A stretch of 64,000 nt of DNA from contig NZ_CP109090.1 of the NCBI RefSeq assembly GCF_035917575.1, positions 4,588,001 through 4,652,000 of the forward strand, read 5' to 3'. Every line of letters starts with the position of its first letter. Position 1 is the first letter of the stretch. Origin of the DNA: Streptomyces sp. NBC_01788. GTDB taxonomy: Bacteria > Actinomycetota > Actinomycetes > Streptomycetales > Streptomycetaceae. Positions 1 through 10,612 of the stretch are shown one piece after another. The position numbers and the translations under genes were made by a program. Below the pieces are notes generated by a model. That model saw nothing but the letters and a program-made list of their open reading frames with translations. It made no database searches and had not been told where the DNA came from.

Positions 1-1235
1 GCCGCCGCTGGCGGCCGACACAGGGCTTCTTCGCGCTGATCCTGGCCGTCGAGGCGATGGTGATCATCTCCTTCGAGGCCACCGACGTCTTCCTCTTCTA
101 CATCTTCTTCGAAGCCATGCTGATCCCGATGTACTTCCTCATCGGCGGCTTCGGGGACCGTGCCCACGAGCACGGTGAGGAGACGGCGTCGACCCAGCGG
201 TCGTACGCGGCGGTGAAGTTCCTCCTCTACAACCTCACCGGCGGTCTGATCATGCTGGCCGCGGTGATCGGGCTGTACGCGGTCGCCGGGAGCTTCTCGC
301 TCTCCGAGATCGCGCAGGCGCGCGCCGGCGGCTCGCTGCACATGGCGACGAGCACCGAGCGGTGGCTGTTCCTCGGCTTCTTCTTCGCCTTCGCGGTGAA
401 GGCGCCGCTGTGGCCGCTGCACACCTGGCTGCCCAACGCGATGCAGGAGTCCACCGCGCCGGTCGCCGTCCTCATCACCGCGGTCGTCGACAAGGTAGGC
501 ACCTTCGCGATGCTCCGCTTCTGCCTCCAGCTCTTCCCGGAGGCGAGCAAGTGGGCCACGCCGGCCATCCTCGTCCTCGCCCTGATCAGCATCATCTACG
601 GGGCGCTGCTCGCCGTGGGCCAGCGGGACATCAAGCGCCTGATCGCGTACGCGTCGATCTCGCACTTCGGCTTCATCATCATGGGCATCTTCGCGATGAC
701 CAGCCAGGGCCAGTCCGGAGCGACGCTCTACATGGTCAACCACGGCCTGTCGACGGCCGTGCTGATGCTGATCGCCGGCTTCCTGATCTCCCGGCGCGGC
801 TCCCGGCTCATCTCCGACTACGGCGGTGTGCAGAAGGTCGCCCCGGTGCTCGCAGGCACGTTCCTGATCGGTGGCCTCGCCACCCTGTCCCTGCCGGGAC
901 TCGCGCCCTTCGTGAGTGAGTTCCTCGTCCTGGTCGGCACGTTCACGCGCTACCCGGCGATCGGGATCGTCGCCACCCTCGGCATCGTGCTGGCCGCGCT
1001 GTACACGCTCGTCCTGTACCAGCGGACGATGACCGGTCCCGTGAAGCCGGAGGTCTCGGCGATGCCGGACCTGCGGGTGCGGGAACTGGTGGTCGTGGCC
1101 CCGCTGGTGGTGCTGCTGATCTTCCTGGGCGTCTATCCGAAGCCCGTCACGGACATCGTCAACCCGGCGGTCAAGCAGACCATGTCCGACGTACACAAGA
1201 CCGACCCGAAGCCCGCAGTGGAGGCGGCCAAGTGA
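1..1235 (+). CDS. nuoM: NADH-quinone oxidoreductase subunit M (5' partial)
   Basis: Proton-pumping membrane subunit of complex I (Mrp antiporter-like family). The reading frame is already open at base 3 and the window cuts off the N-terminus; about 410 residues remain. Visible family features are a run of hydrophobic helices, the conserved KAPLWPLHTWLPNA segment with its helix-breaking prolines, DKVGTFAMLRF, and GQRDIKRLIAYASISH with the pumping-channel lysine. The stop codon overlaps the GTG start of nuoN (GTGA), so the two are translationally coupled. This is the end of the main nuo operon; a second, distinct nuoM lies at 35107-36681. Identification is firm. Confidence 0.96.
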   Translation, partial: RRWRPTQGFFALILAVEAMVIISFEATDVFLFYIFFEAMLIPMYFLIGGFGDRAHEHGEETASTQRSYAAVKFLLYNLTGGLIMLAAVIGLYAVAGSFSLSEIAQARAGGSLHMATSTERWLFLGFFFAFAVKAPLWPLHTWLPNAMQESTAPVAVLITAVVDKVGTFAMLRFCLQLFPEASKWATPAILVLALISIIYGALLAVGQRDIKRLIAYASISHFGFIIMGIFAMTSQGQSGATLYMVNHGLSTAVLMLIAGFLISRRGSRLISDYGGVQKVAPVLAGTFLIGGLATLSLPGLAPFVSEFLVLVGTFTRYPAIGIVATLGIVLAALYTLVLYQRTMTGPVKPEVSAMPDLRVRELVVVAPLVVLLIFLGVYPKPVTDIVNPAVKQTMSDVHKTDPKPAVEAAK

Positions 1236-2881
1236 GCGGAGCAGCCGTCCACAGCCTGTGGACAACCGCGGCCGACCCGATCTCGAAGATCGAGGCGCCG
1301 AAGATCGAATACGGGCAGTTGTCGCCCACCCTGATCGTCGTGGGCGCGGCGATCGTCGGAATGCTCGTCGAGGCGTTCGTCCCGCGCAAGTCGCGCTACT
1401 ACGCGCAGGTGTTCGTCTCCGTCGTCGCGTTCGCCGCGGCGTTCGCCGCGGTCGTCGCGCTCGCGGCGGACGGGTACGGCACCACCAAGTCGCACATCGC
1501 GGCCATGGGGGCCATCGCCGTCGACGGGCCCTCGCTCTTCCTCCAGGGCACGATCCTGCTGGCGAGCCTGGTCGCCCTGTTCACCTTCGCCGAACGGCGA
1601 CTGGACCCGGAGGCGCACGGCAACCGCGTCGACTCCTTCGCCGCGCAGGCGTCGGCCGTACCGGGCGGCGAGAGCGAGAAGGCCGCGGTCAAGGCCGGGT
1701 TCACCACCACCGAGGTCTTCCCGCTGCTGCTCTTCGCGGTCGCCGGCATGCTGGTGTTCCCCTCGGCCAACGACCTGCTGACCCTGTTCGTGGCCCTGGA
1801 GGTCTTCTCCCTGCCGCTGTACCTCCTGTGCGCGCTGGCCCGCCGCAAGCGGCTCATGTCGCAGGAGGCCGCGGTCAAGTACTTCCTGCTGGGCGCCTTC
1901 GCCTCCGCGTTCACCCTGTTCGGCATCGCGCTGCTGTACGGGTACGCGGGCTCGGTGTCCTACGCCAGCATCGCGCAGGTCGTCGAGGGCAACGTGCCGA
2001 ACCTCGACCCGGCGCTCGCGGGCACCATGGGCAACGACGTGCTGCTGCTCATCGGCGCCGCGATGGTCGTGATGGGCCTGCTGTTCAAGGTGGGCGCCGT
2101 CCCGTTCCACATGTGGACGCCGGACGTCTACCAGGGCGCTCCGACCCCGGTCACCGGGTTCATGGCGGCGGCGACCAAGGTGGCGGCCTTCGGCGCGCTG
2201 CTGCGGCTGCTGTACGTCGTCCTGCCGGGGATGCGCTGGGACTGGCGGCCGGTCATGTGGGGGGTCGCGATCATCACCATGCTGGGCGGTGCGATCGTCG
2301 CGATCACGCAGACCGACATCAAGCGGCTGCTCGCGTACTCGTCGATCGCCCACGCGGGCTTCATCCTCGCCGGTGTCATCGCGACCTCGAAGGACGGCGT
2401 CTCGTCCGTCCTCTTCTACCTGGCCGCCTACTCCTTCGTGACGATCGGCGCGTTCGCCGTGGTCACGCTGGTGCGCGACGCGGGCGGCGAGGCGACCCAC
2501 CTGTCCAAGTGGGCGGGTCTCGGCCGGCGTTCCCCGCTGGTGGCGGCCGTGTTCGCGGTGTTCCTGCTGGCCTTCGCGGGCATTCCGCTGACCTCCGGCT
2601 TCGCCGGGAAGTTCGCGGTGTTCAAGGCGGCGGCCGAGGGCGGCGCGGTGCCGCTGGTCGTGATCGGTGTGATCTCGTCGGCGATCGCGGCCTTCTTCTA
2701 CATCCGCGTCATCGTGCTGATGTTCTTCAGCGACCCCCACCCGGAGGGCCCGACGGTGGCGGTTCCGTCCCCGCTCACGATGACCGCGATCGGCGTGGGC
2801 GTGGCGGTCACGGTGGTCCTGGGCGTGGCCCCCCAGTACTTCCTGGACCTGGCGAACCAGGCGGGAGTGTTCGCACGCTGA
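1232..2881 (+). CDS. nuoN: NADH-quinone oxidoreductase subunit N
   Basis: Last gene of the main complex I operon, encoding the third antiporter-like proton-translocating subunit (549 aa, about 14 membrane helices). The start is GTG at 1232, overlapping the nuoM stop by 4 bases. Family signatures visible are LFVALEVFSLPLYLLCAL, the glutamate of the first channel, EAAVKYFLLGAFASAF, KVGAVPFHMWTPDVYQGAP around residue 290 and TDIKRLLAYSSIAHAGF around residue 365. An extra hydrophilic loop (about residues 125-150) is common in actinobacterial NuoN. A strong terminator follows directly. Firm identification. Confidence 0.96.
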   Translation: MSGAAVHSLWTTAADPISKIEAPKIEYGQLSPTLIVVGAAIVGMLVEAFVPRKSRYYAQVFVSVVAFAAAFAAVVALAADGYGTTKSHIAAMGAIAVDGPSLFLQGTILLASLVALFTFAERRLDPEAHGNRVDSFAAQASAVPGGESEKAAVKAGFTTTEVFPLLLFAVAGMLVFPSANDLLTLFVALEVFSLPLYLLCALARRKRLMSQEAAVKYFLLGAFASAFTLFGIALLYGYAGSVSYASIAQVVEGNVPNLDPALAGTMGNDVLLLIGAAMVVMGLLFKVGAVPFHMWTPDVYQGAPTPVTGFMAAATKVAAFGALLRLLYVVLPGMRWDWRPVMWGVAIITMLGGAIVAITQTDIKRLLAYSSIAHAGFILAGVIATSKDGVSSVLFYLAAYSFVTIGAFAVVTLVRDAGGEATHLSKWAGLGRRSPLVAAVFAVFLLAFAGIPLTSGFAGKFAVFKAAAEGGAVPLVVIGVISSAIAAFFYIRVIVLMFFSDPHPEGPTVAVPSPLTMTAIGVGVAVTVVLGVAPQYFLDLANQAGVFAR

Positions 2882-2889
2882 GGCGGCTC

Positions 2890-2939
2890 CGGAACGCGGT
2901 GGCCCGGTCCCCTGGTGGGGGCCGGGCCACCGCGTTCCG
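2890..2939 (+). terminator. Intrinsic terminator of the main nuo operon
   Basis: An 18-bp perfect inverted repeat (2890-2907 with 2922-2939) with a short loop begins nine bases after the nuoN stop. It probably also ends transcription of the convergent gene at 2952-3566. There is no clear T-tract, which is usual in Streptomyces. Confidence 0.88.
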
Positions 2940-2951
2940 CTGCGTGCGGAC

Positions 2952-3566
2952 CTACCGGCCCCCGCCGTGGCGCGTCCTGATCCTTGTGAGGTCCAGGTCC
3001 ACGGAGAACGGGGTGTCCACCTTCATCCGCTCCCTGAAGATGCCCACGCTGGTGTAGGCGCCGGTCGTCGGTTCCAGCTCGAAGGCATGCACAGCGGCGC
3101 GGCCGTTCTCGTTCTCGACCCGCCAGTAGTAAGGGATCTTCGCCCGCGCGTACTTCAGCGGCTTGGTCTCGCGGTCCCGGGAGACGGAGTCCGGATCGAC
3201 GACCTCGACGGCCAGTACGACAGCCATCGCGGGAACGCGGGTCTGATCGTCACTGCTCAGAGCGTCGCTCCGGACAACGGCCACGTCCGTTTCTGGTCTG
3301 TTCTGCCGGTCGATGTCGACAGTGAACCTGCAGAGCGCCTCGAGCTCGGGCGGCGCGGCGCTGCCGAGCTCCCGGCCGAAGAAGCTCATCGTGCGCTCGT
3401 GAAAGACCGACTGCGGGCACGGAAGGACCAGACTCGCGTCGATCAACTGCGTGTGTGCCGGCAGGTTCGGGAGGCGGTCCAGGTCGTCAGCGGTCCATCC
3501 GCCCTCGGGGGGCACCGGCCAGGCGAGCTGGGCGGCCTTCGGCGCGGTGTTCGTCGGGGCTTCCAC
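2952..3566 (-). CDS. Uma2-family (DUF820) putative restriction-like protein
   Basis: A 204-residue protein of the Uma2/DUF820 family, which has a PD-(D/E)XK nuclease-like fold and is abundant in actinomycetes and cyanobacteria; its cellular role is unknown. The putative metal-binding set is present: Asp in RPETDVAVV, Glu in VLAVEVVDP, and Lys in ETKPLKYARAKIPYYW, the family's hallmark tail. The start is a GTG at 3566 with a weak ribosome-binding site, so the exact N-terminus is uncertain. It stands alone, convergent with nuoN. Function cannot be taken further than family membership. Confidence 0.85.
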   Translation of the reverse strand: MEAPTNTAPKAAQLAWPVPPEGGWTADDLDRLPNLPAHTQLIDASLVLPCPQSVFHERTMSFFGRELGSAAPPELEALCRFTVDIDRQNRPETDVAVVRSDALSSDDQTRVPAMAVVLAVEVVDPDSVSRDRETKPLKYARAKIPYYWRVENENGRAAVHAFELEPTTGAYTSVGIFRERMKVDTPFSVDLDLTRIRTRHGGGR

Positions 3567-3755
3567 GGGAGGCAGTCTCGTGAGTGCGTTTCATGCTGTC
3601 GGCCGGCAATGGGCGAGGTTCCCTCCCACGTGTGAACGACTGCCTGTCGTTGATCTGGTGCGTCCGGGGGGAACCTGTGGACAACTCCGGGGCTGTCGGT
3701 TCGGGGCTCTATCGTGGAGGCAGTGGTTGAAGGACGGTGTGCGGGGGGCGGAGCG

Positions 3756-5744
<1,989 letters not shown>

Positions 5745-5788
5745 CCGGCTGGAGACCGCCGCGCCGGACACGGCAACGGGCCCGCCGC

Positions 5789-6727
5789 TCAGCCCAGTGC
5801 CGTCAGGCCCGGGGCGAACGTGATCAGGAGCGGGAGCAGGGGCACCAGGGCCGCCACCGCCGTGGTCAGTGCCCGGCGCCTGCGGTCCAGCCGCGGCGGA
5901 GGCTGCAGCAGGCGGTCCACCCGCTCGCTCAGCAGCCGGTTGCTGGACGCGCAGGACAGCACCCCGCGGTGCTGGTTGAGCTCGATCAGCGCGAGGGCCG
6001 TGGTGAGGTGGCCGTGGCGGCGGGAGGCCGTGTCGTCGGCGGCCAGTTCGACCAGGCGGTGGTTCTGCTCGCAGAAGTGCGTGAACAGCGGGATGTGCGG
6101 GAAGCCGGCCGCCAGCGCGGTCGACAGATGCAGCAGCCAGTCGTGGTGGGCGCGGGCATGGCCCCGCTCATGAGCGAGGACGGCGTCGAGCTGGTGGCCG
6201 GTGAGCCGGTGCAGGGCGCCGGTGGTGACGACGAGCTGGGGCGGGTGACCGGGCATCCACCAGGCGTCGGGGTACTCGTCCTCCAGCACCAGCAGCGGTC
6301 CGCGGGCCGCCGGGAGGCCCGCGGGCAGATCGGGGGCGCGTTCGCGCAGGTGCGCGCGGGCGAGGCCGCGCCGGCGGCGGGCCTCGACGAACTCGCGGGC
6401 GAGCATCGCGGTGGTCCAGGCGGCGCCGCCCGCCAGCAGCAGGGTGAGGCCGGCGGCCCAGACCGGCGCCACCGACAGGTCGTAGGCGGCCGTCACGGCC
6501 GGCGGCGCGGGGGCGAAGACCTGGTCGTGAACGGTGCCGAAGACGGCCGCGGTGCCCAGCACCAGCCCCGCGAGGCAGCACAGCAGGACGGTGGCGACCA
6601 GGCACTGCCACACCCACAGCGCGACGACGGGCTCCCGTTCGGGCCATCCCGCCCGGGCCAGTGTGCGGGGGACCGGCACGGCGAGCGTCAGGGCGACGGC
6701 GCTCAGCAGGAGCAGGCAGGCAGTCAT
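5789..6727 (-). CDS. M56-family membrane metallopeptidase
   Basis: Integral-membrane zinc peptidase of the BlaR1/MecR1-like M56 family (312 aa). Four hydrophobic segments are visible: N-terminal, two near residues 40-110, and C-terminal. Between the last two lies the catalytic motif LAHERGHARAHH (HExxH, near residue 185) and a downstream ELAADDTA, supplying the third zinc ligand. There is no penicillin-binding sensor domain. In actinomycetes such genes usually follow a BlaI/MecI-type repressor; none is adjacent here (the next 184 bases upstream are non-coding and the neighbour is fumarylacetoacetase), so the partner, if any, is elsewhere. It is convergent with recQ. Confidence 0.88.
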   Translation of the reverse strand: MTACLLLLSAVALTLAVPVPRTLARAGWPEREPVVALWVWQCLVATVLLCCLAGLVLGTAAVFGTVHDQVFAPAPPAVTAAYDLSVAPVWAAGLTLLLAGGAAWTTAMLAREFVEARRRRGLARAHLRERAPDLPAGLPAARGPLLVLEDEYPDAWWMPGHPPQLVVTTGALHRLTGHQLDAVLAHERGHARAHHDWLLHLSTALAAGFPHIPLFTHFCEQNHRLVELAADDTASRRHGHLTTALALIELNQHRGVLSCASSNRLLSERVDRLLQPPPRLDRRRRALTTAVAALVPLLPLLITFAPGLTALG

Positions 6728-6911
6728 GCCTCGGACTCCGGATCCTCGTGGGAGGTGGGCGGGTGTCGGGGTCGTGCGGTGAAGCGTGCTGTGCGGCCGG
6801 CCGGCGCGCCGGGCGCGCGCGGCCTGCCGCCAGTATGACGGCCGCGGGTACCGGGAGTCAGGGGTCCGCGACCATCAAATCCCCGCGGGGCAAGGGCCGC
6901 AGGGCCCTGGT

Positions 6912-8123
6912 TCAGCCCGATACGATCCGGCCCGTCACCTCTCCGAGCCCCACCCGTGCGCCGTCCGCGCCCGGCGCCCAGGCCGAGAGCGTCACCACGT
7001 CGCCCTCCTCCAGGAACGCCCGCTTGCCGTCCGGGAGCTCCAGCGGCTCGCGGCCGTTCCAGGTCAGTTCGAGGAGCGAGCCGCGCTCGCGCTCGGACGG
7101 TCCGCTCACCGTGCCCGAGCCGTACAGGTCGCCCGTGCGCAGGGAGGCGCCGTTGACCGTCATGTGGGCGAGCTGCTGGGCGGCCGTCCAGTACATGGTG
7201 GAGAAGGGCGGCTCGGACACCACGTGGCCGTTGATCGCGACGGAGATCCGCAGGTCGTAGCCGCCGGGCTCCTCCGCCGAGTCGTCGAGGTAGGGCAGCA
7301 GCGGGTGCGTCCGCCGCGGCGGGGCCACCCGTGCCTCCTGCAGCGCGTCCAGCGGAGTGATCCACGCCGACACCGACGTGGCGAAGGACTTGCCGAGGAA
7401 GGGCCCGAGCGGGACGTACTCCCAGGCCTGGATGTCGCGCGCCGACCAGTCGTTCAGCAGGCACAGCCCGAAGACGTGCTCGCGGAAGTCGCCGAGCGCG
7501 ACCGGCTGCCCCATCCGCGAGGGAGCGCCCACCACGAAGCCGACCTCCGCCTCGATGTCCAGCCGGACCGAGGGGCCGAACACCGGCGCGGGGTCCGTGG
7601 GCGCCTTCCGCTGGCCCGACGGGCGCACCACGTCCGTGCCGGAGACCACCACCGTGCCGGAGCGGCCGTGGTAACCGATGGGCAGGTGCTTCCAGTTGGG
7701 GGTCAGCGAGTCCTCGGCGTCCGGGCGGAAGATCTGCCCCACGTTCCGGGCGTGGTTCTCCGAGGCGTAGAAGTCGACGTAGTCCGCCACCTCGAAGGGG
7801 AGGTGCAGGGTCACCGAGGGCAGCGGGTGCAGGAAGGGCGCGACGGTCTCCCGGTGGGCCGGCACGGTCACCCACGACGTCAGCGCGCGCCGCACGTCGG
7901 ACCACGCGGTGCGGCCCGCGGCCAGCAGCGGGTTGAGGTTCGGCCGCGCGAGCAGGTCGGCGTACGGCGAACCGAGCGCCCGCGCCGCAGCCCCCGCGTC
8001 GAGCACGTGGTCGCCGAGCCGGACGCCCACGGTCCTCTCCGGCGACCCGGCGCGGGAGAAGACGCCGTAGGGAAGGTTGTGCGGACCGAAGGGGTCGCCC
8101 TCGGGGACCTCGAAGGGGGGCAT
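6912..8123 (-). CDS. fahA: Fumarylacetoacetase
   Basis: Hydrolyses fumarylacetoacetate to fumarate and acetoacetate, the last step of tyrosine/homogentisate degradation. The 403-residue protein has the N-terminal FAH domain (LPYGVFSRAG) and the catalytic FAH fold with metal ligands in DFYASENHARNVG, the E-x-E pair in DIEAEVGFVVG and the downstream Asp in LLNDWSARDIQAWEYVPLGPF. The ATG at 8123 has an AAGGAAGG ribosome-binding site 8 bases away and gives the family N-terminus MPPFEVPEGDPFGP; longer upstream starts lack one. It is divergent from the ATP-grasp gene. No homogentisate dioxygenase gene is next to it. Confidence 0.95.
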   Translation of the reverse strand: MPPFEVPEGDPFGPHNLPYGVFSRAGSPERTVGVRLGDHVLDAGAAARALGSPYADLLARPNLNPLLAAGRTAWSDVRRALTSWVTVPAHRETVAPFLHPLPSVTLHLPFEVADYVDFYASENHARNVGQIFRPDAEDSLTPNWKHLPIGYHGRSGTVVVSGTDVVRPSGQRKAPTDPAPVFGPSVRLDIEAEVGFVVGAPSRMGQPVALGDFREHVFGLCLLNDWSARDIQAWEYVPLGPFLGKSFATSVSAWITPLDALQEARVAPPRRTHPLLPYLDDSAEEPGGYDLRISVAINGHVVSEPPFSTMYWTAAQQLAHMTVNGASLRTGDLYGSGTVSGPSERERGSLLELTWNGREPLELPDGKRAFLEEGDVVTLSAWAPGADGARVGLGEVTGRIVSG

Positions 8124-8228
8124 GGGGTGCTGCCTTCCTTTCCGGAATGCCATGTGGTCGGGCCACACGTTACGGGGGCATCGCATGTCTTGGGCAGTGC
8201 CTAAAGAGTTTGCAATGTCCGAATTGGC

Positions 8229-8260
8229 CTTGTGGGAGGGGGCAATTCCGGCTTAGCGTC
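8229..8260 (+). promoter_or_regulatory. Possible promoter of the ATP-grasp gene
   Basis: TTGTGG (8229-8234), an 18-20-base spacer and TAGCGT (8255-8260) loosely fit a sigma-70-type promoter. A short inverted repeat, CGTCC-TCTG-GGACG, follows at 8259-8272. Seen by eye only. Confidence 0.35.
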
Positions 8261-8315
8261 CTCTGGGGACGCGGACGGGGTGGGTCCGCTCAATGGGGGA
8301 CACGTGGGGGGACCC

Positions 8316-9575
8316 GTGGCCAGGAATGCCGTCAGTGTGCCTTTCCGGGCCGACCGCGAGGTGCCGGGCCTGATCGTGAAGTTCGGCGACTACCCGCTGC
8401 ACCACGGCGGGGTGGGCGCGATCCGCAGCCTGGGCCGTCTGGGTGTGCCCATGTACGCGATCACCGAGGACGCCTACACACCGGCGGCGTCCTCCCGTTA
8501 TCTCAAACGCGCGTTCGTCTGGCCGACCAGGGGCACGGAGGGCGCGGACCGTCTGGTGGAGGGTCTGCTGCGGATCGGCCGCCGCATCGGCCGTCCCGCC
8601 GTCCTGGTGCCCACCGACGAGGAGGCGGCGGTCCTGATCGCCGAGCACCAGGAGGAACTCAAGGGCCCCTTCCTCTTCCCGCCCGTCGCCGCCGGCCTGC
8701 CGCGTCGCCTGGCCAGCAAGCAGGGCCTGCACGAACTGTGCGTGGAACACGGCATCCCGAGCCCCAGGGCCGCGTTCCCGGAGTCGTACGAGGACATCGT
8801 GGCGTTCGCCGAGAAGACCCGCTTCCCGGTGGTGGCCAAGAACCGCGAGGCGTTCGTGCGGCGCAGCAGCCCCGCGGTGAACGGCACCACCAGGATCAAC
8901 AGCCGGGAGGGCCTGCTGGCCCTGGCCCGCGACTGGGGCGAGCGGCCCGGCGTGATCCTCCAGGAGTACCTGCCGCGGGAGGAGGCCGAGGACTGGATCG
9001 TGCACGCCTACTTCGACCGGAGCTCGACCCCGCTCGCGATGTTCACCGGCGTCAAGGTCCGCTCCTGGCCGCCGCACGCGGGCATGACGGCGAACGCGTA
9101 CGTCGTCGACAACCCTGAACTCGCCGACCTCGCCGCCCGGTTCATCAAGCAGATCGGCTTCACCGGCATCGTCGACCTCGACCTGCGTTTCGACCGGCGC
9201 GACGGGCAGTACAAGCTCCTCGACTTCAATCCGCGCATGGGCGCGCAGTTCCGGCTCTTCGAGAGCGATTCGGGTGTGGACGTCGTCCGTGCCATGCACC
9301 TCGACCTGACCGGGCGCCCCGTCCCGGAGGGCGAGCAGCGCACCGGCCACCGCTACGTCGTGGAGAACATCGACCTGCCCGCCCTCCTCGCCTACCGCCG
9401 CAGCGGCTACACCACACCGCACGCGCCGGCGAGGGCGAGCGGTACGGAGCTGGCCTGGCTCGCGGGTGACGATCCGCTGCCGTTCGTGACGATGCTCGCG
9501 CGCTTCGTGCGGCCGGGTGCCCGGCACCTCTATCAGCTGTGGCGGACCAACCGCCGGGGTGGCACGACCGGTTGA
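8316..9575 (+). CDS. ATP-grasp domain carboxylate-amine ligase
   Basis: An ATP-grasp enzyme of about 419 residues, a class that joins a carboxylate to an amine or thiol through an acyl-phosphate. The GTG at 8316 after a G-rich ribosome-binding site gives a start MARNAVSVPFRADREVPG. Visible parts are an N-terminal pre-ATP-grasp segment (VKFGDYPLHHGGVGAIRSLGRLG), ATP-binding lysines in FPVVAKNREAF, the adenine-loop ILQEYLP and the metal-binding IVDLDLRFDRRDGQYKLLDFNPRMGAQFRLF with Asp/Glu/Asn. It resembles the D-aspartate/carboxylate ligase group common in Streptomyces. It has no amino-acid or biosynthetic neighbour that would reveal the substrate. Confidence 0.85.
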   Translation: MARNAVSVPFRADREVPGLIVKFGDYPLHHGGVGAIRSLGRLGVPMYAITEDAYTPAASSRYLKRAFVWPTRGTEGADRLVEGLLRIGRRIGRPAVLVPTDEEAAVLIAEHQEELKGPFLFPPVAAGLPRRLASKQGLHELCVEHGIPSPRAAFPESYEDIVAFAEKTRFPVVAKNREAFVRRSSPAVNGTTRINSREGLLALARDWGERPGVILQEYLPREEAEDWIVHAYFDRSSTPLAMFTGVKVRSWPPHAGMTANAYVVDNPELADLAARFIKQIGFTGIVDLDLRFDRRDGQYKLLDFNPRMGAQFRLFESDSGVDVVRAMHLDLTGRPVPEGEQRTGHRYVVENIDLPALLAYRRSGYTTPHAPARASGTELAWLAGDDPLPFVTMLARFVRPGARHLYQLWRTNRRGGTTG

Positions 9576-9757
9576 GGCAGACCACGACGGTATGCGGGCG
9601 GCCCGTTCCGCGGCCGGCCGGCCACCTCGCGGTGGCGCACGGTTGAGCACCCTCTCGCGCGGCACCCAAGGGCTTTCACTCGCAGCGCAGTTGGGGGAAA
9701 CGACGGCTCGGAGCGCAGTCGTCCGGCTCCGGTCGAGTCGGCGGGTCGTGACATCCG

Positions 9758-9769
9758 TATTCTCTGATC
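9758..9769 (+). promoter_or_regulatory. -10 element of a likely leaderless transcript (HAD gene)
   Basis: TATTCT at 9758-9763 lies 6 bases before the ATG at 9770, the spacing expected if transcription begins at the start codon itself. There is no ribosome-binding site before this ATG. Confidence 0.5.
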
Positions 9770-10573
9770 ATGGCCGCCCTCGCATACACCCTCATCGCCA
9801 CCGACCTGGACGGAACGCTGCTGCGCGGCGACGACACCGTGTCCGAACGGTCCCTCGCCGCGCTCGCGAGGGCGGCGGCCGCCGGTGCCCGGCACCTCGT
9901 GGTGACCGGACGGCCGGCGCCGAGGGTGCGGGAACTGCTCGGCGTCCTCGGCACCAAGGGGCTCGCGGTGTGCGGTCAGGGCGCCCAGCTCTACGACGCC
10001 GGCGGCGACCGTCTGCTGTGGTCGGTCACCCTGGACCGGGAGCTGGCCGAGACCGCGCTCGGCAAGATCGAGGCCGAGGTGGGGGAGGTGTACGCCGCGG
10101 TCGACCAGGACGGGACCGAGGGGCTCACGCTCATCGAGCCGGGGTACCGCATGCCGCACCCGGCGCTGCCCGCCGTACGGGTCGAACGGCGCGACGAGCT
10201 GTGGCACGCGCCCATCAGCAAGGTGCTGCTGCGTCACCCGGTGCTGTCCGACGACGAGCTGGCGGCGGCGGCCCGCGGTGTGGTGGGGTCCCTCGCCACG
10301 GTCACCATGTCGGGCCCCGGGACCGTGGAGCTCCAGCCGTGCGGCATCACCAAGGCGACCGGACTGGCGCTCGCCGCCGAACACCTGGGCCTCGGCCGTG
10401 AGCGCGCCCTCGCCTTCGGCGACATGCCCAACGACATCCCTATGTTCCAGTGGGCCGCCCGGGGGGTCGCCATGGCCAACGCCCACCCCGAGCTGAAGGC
10501 GGTGGCCGACGAGGTCACGACGTCGAACGAGGACGACGGCATCGCCGTCGTCCTCGAACGACTGTTTGTCTAG
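9770..10573 (+). CDS. Cof-type HAD-IIB family phosphatase
   Basis: Haloacid-dehalogenase superfamily hydrolase of the Cof/IIB subfamily (267 aa), typically acting on small phosphorylated metabolites in the cytosol. Motif I DLDGTLLRGDD carries the nucleophile Asp12 and acid Asp14. Motif II is LVVTGR, the C2B cap is in the middle, motif III is the Lys in ITKATGLALAAEHLG, and motif IV is AFGDMPNDIPMF. The C-terminus VTTSNEDDGIAVVLERLF is typical of the subfamily. Substrate cannot be read from sequence. The gene has no Shine-Dalgarno and is probably leaderless. Confidence 0.93.
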   Translation: MAALAYTLIATDLDGTLLRGDDTVSERSLAALARAAAAGARHLVVTGRPAPRVRELLGVLGTKGLAVCGQGAQLYDAGGDRLLWSVTLDRELAETALGKIEAEVGEVYAAVDQDGTEGLTLIEPGYRMPHPALPAVRVERRDELWHAPISKVLLRHPVLSDDELAAAARGVVGSLATVTMSGPGTVELQPCGITKATGLALAAEHLGLGRERALAFGDMPNDIPMFQWAARGVAMANAHPELKAVADEVTTSNEDDGIAVVLERLFV

Positions 10574-10612
10574 TGCCGGGGCACCAGCCGGCGTGGGCCG
10601 GCCGTGGTCCGG

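Noticed and set aside
1133..2740. Long minus-strand frame across nuoN
   Set aside because: It lies opposite a conserved gene, is composed of Arg/Asp/Gln repeats, and has no ribosome-binding site.
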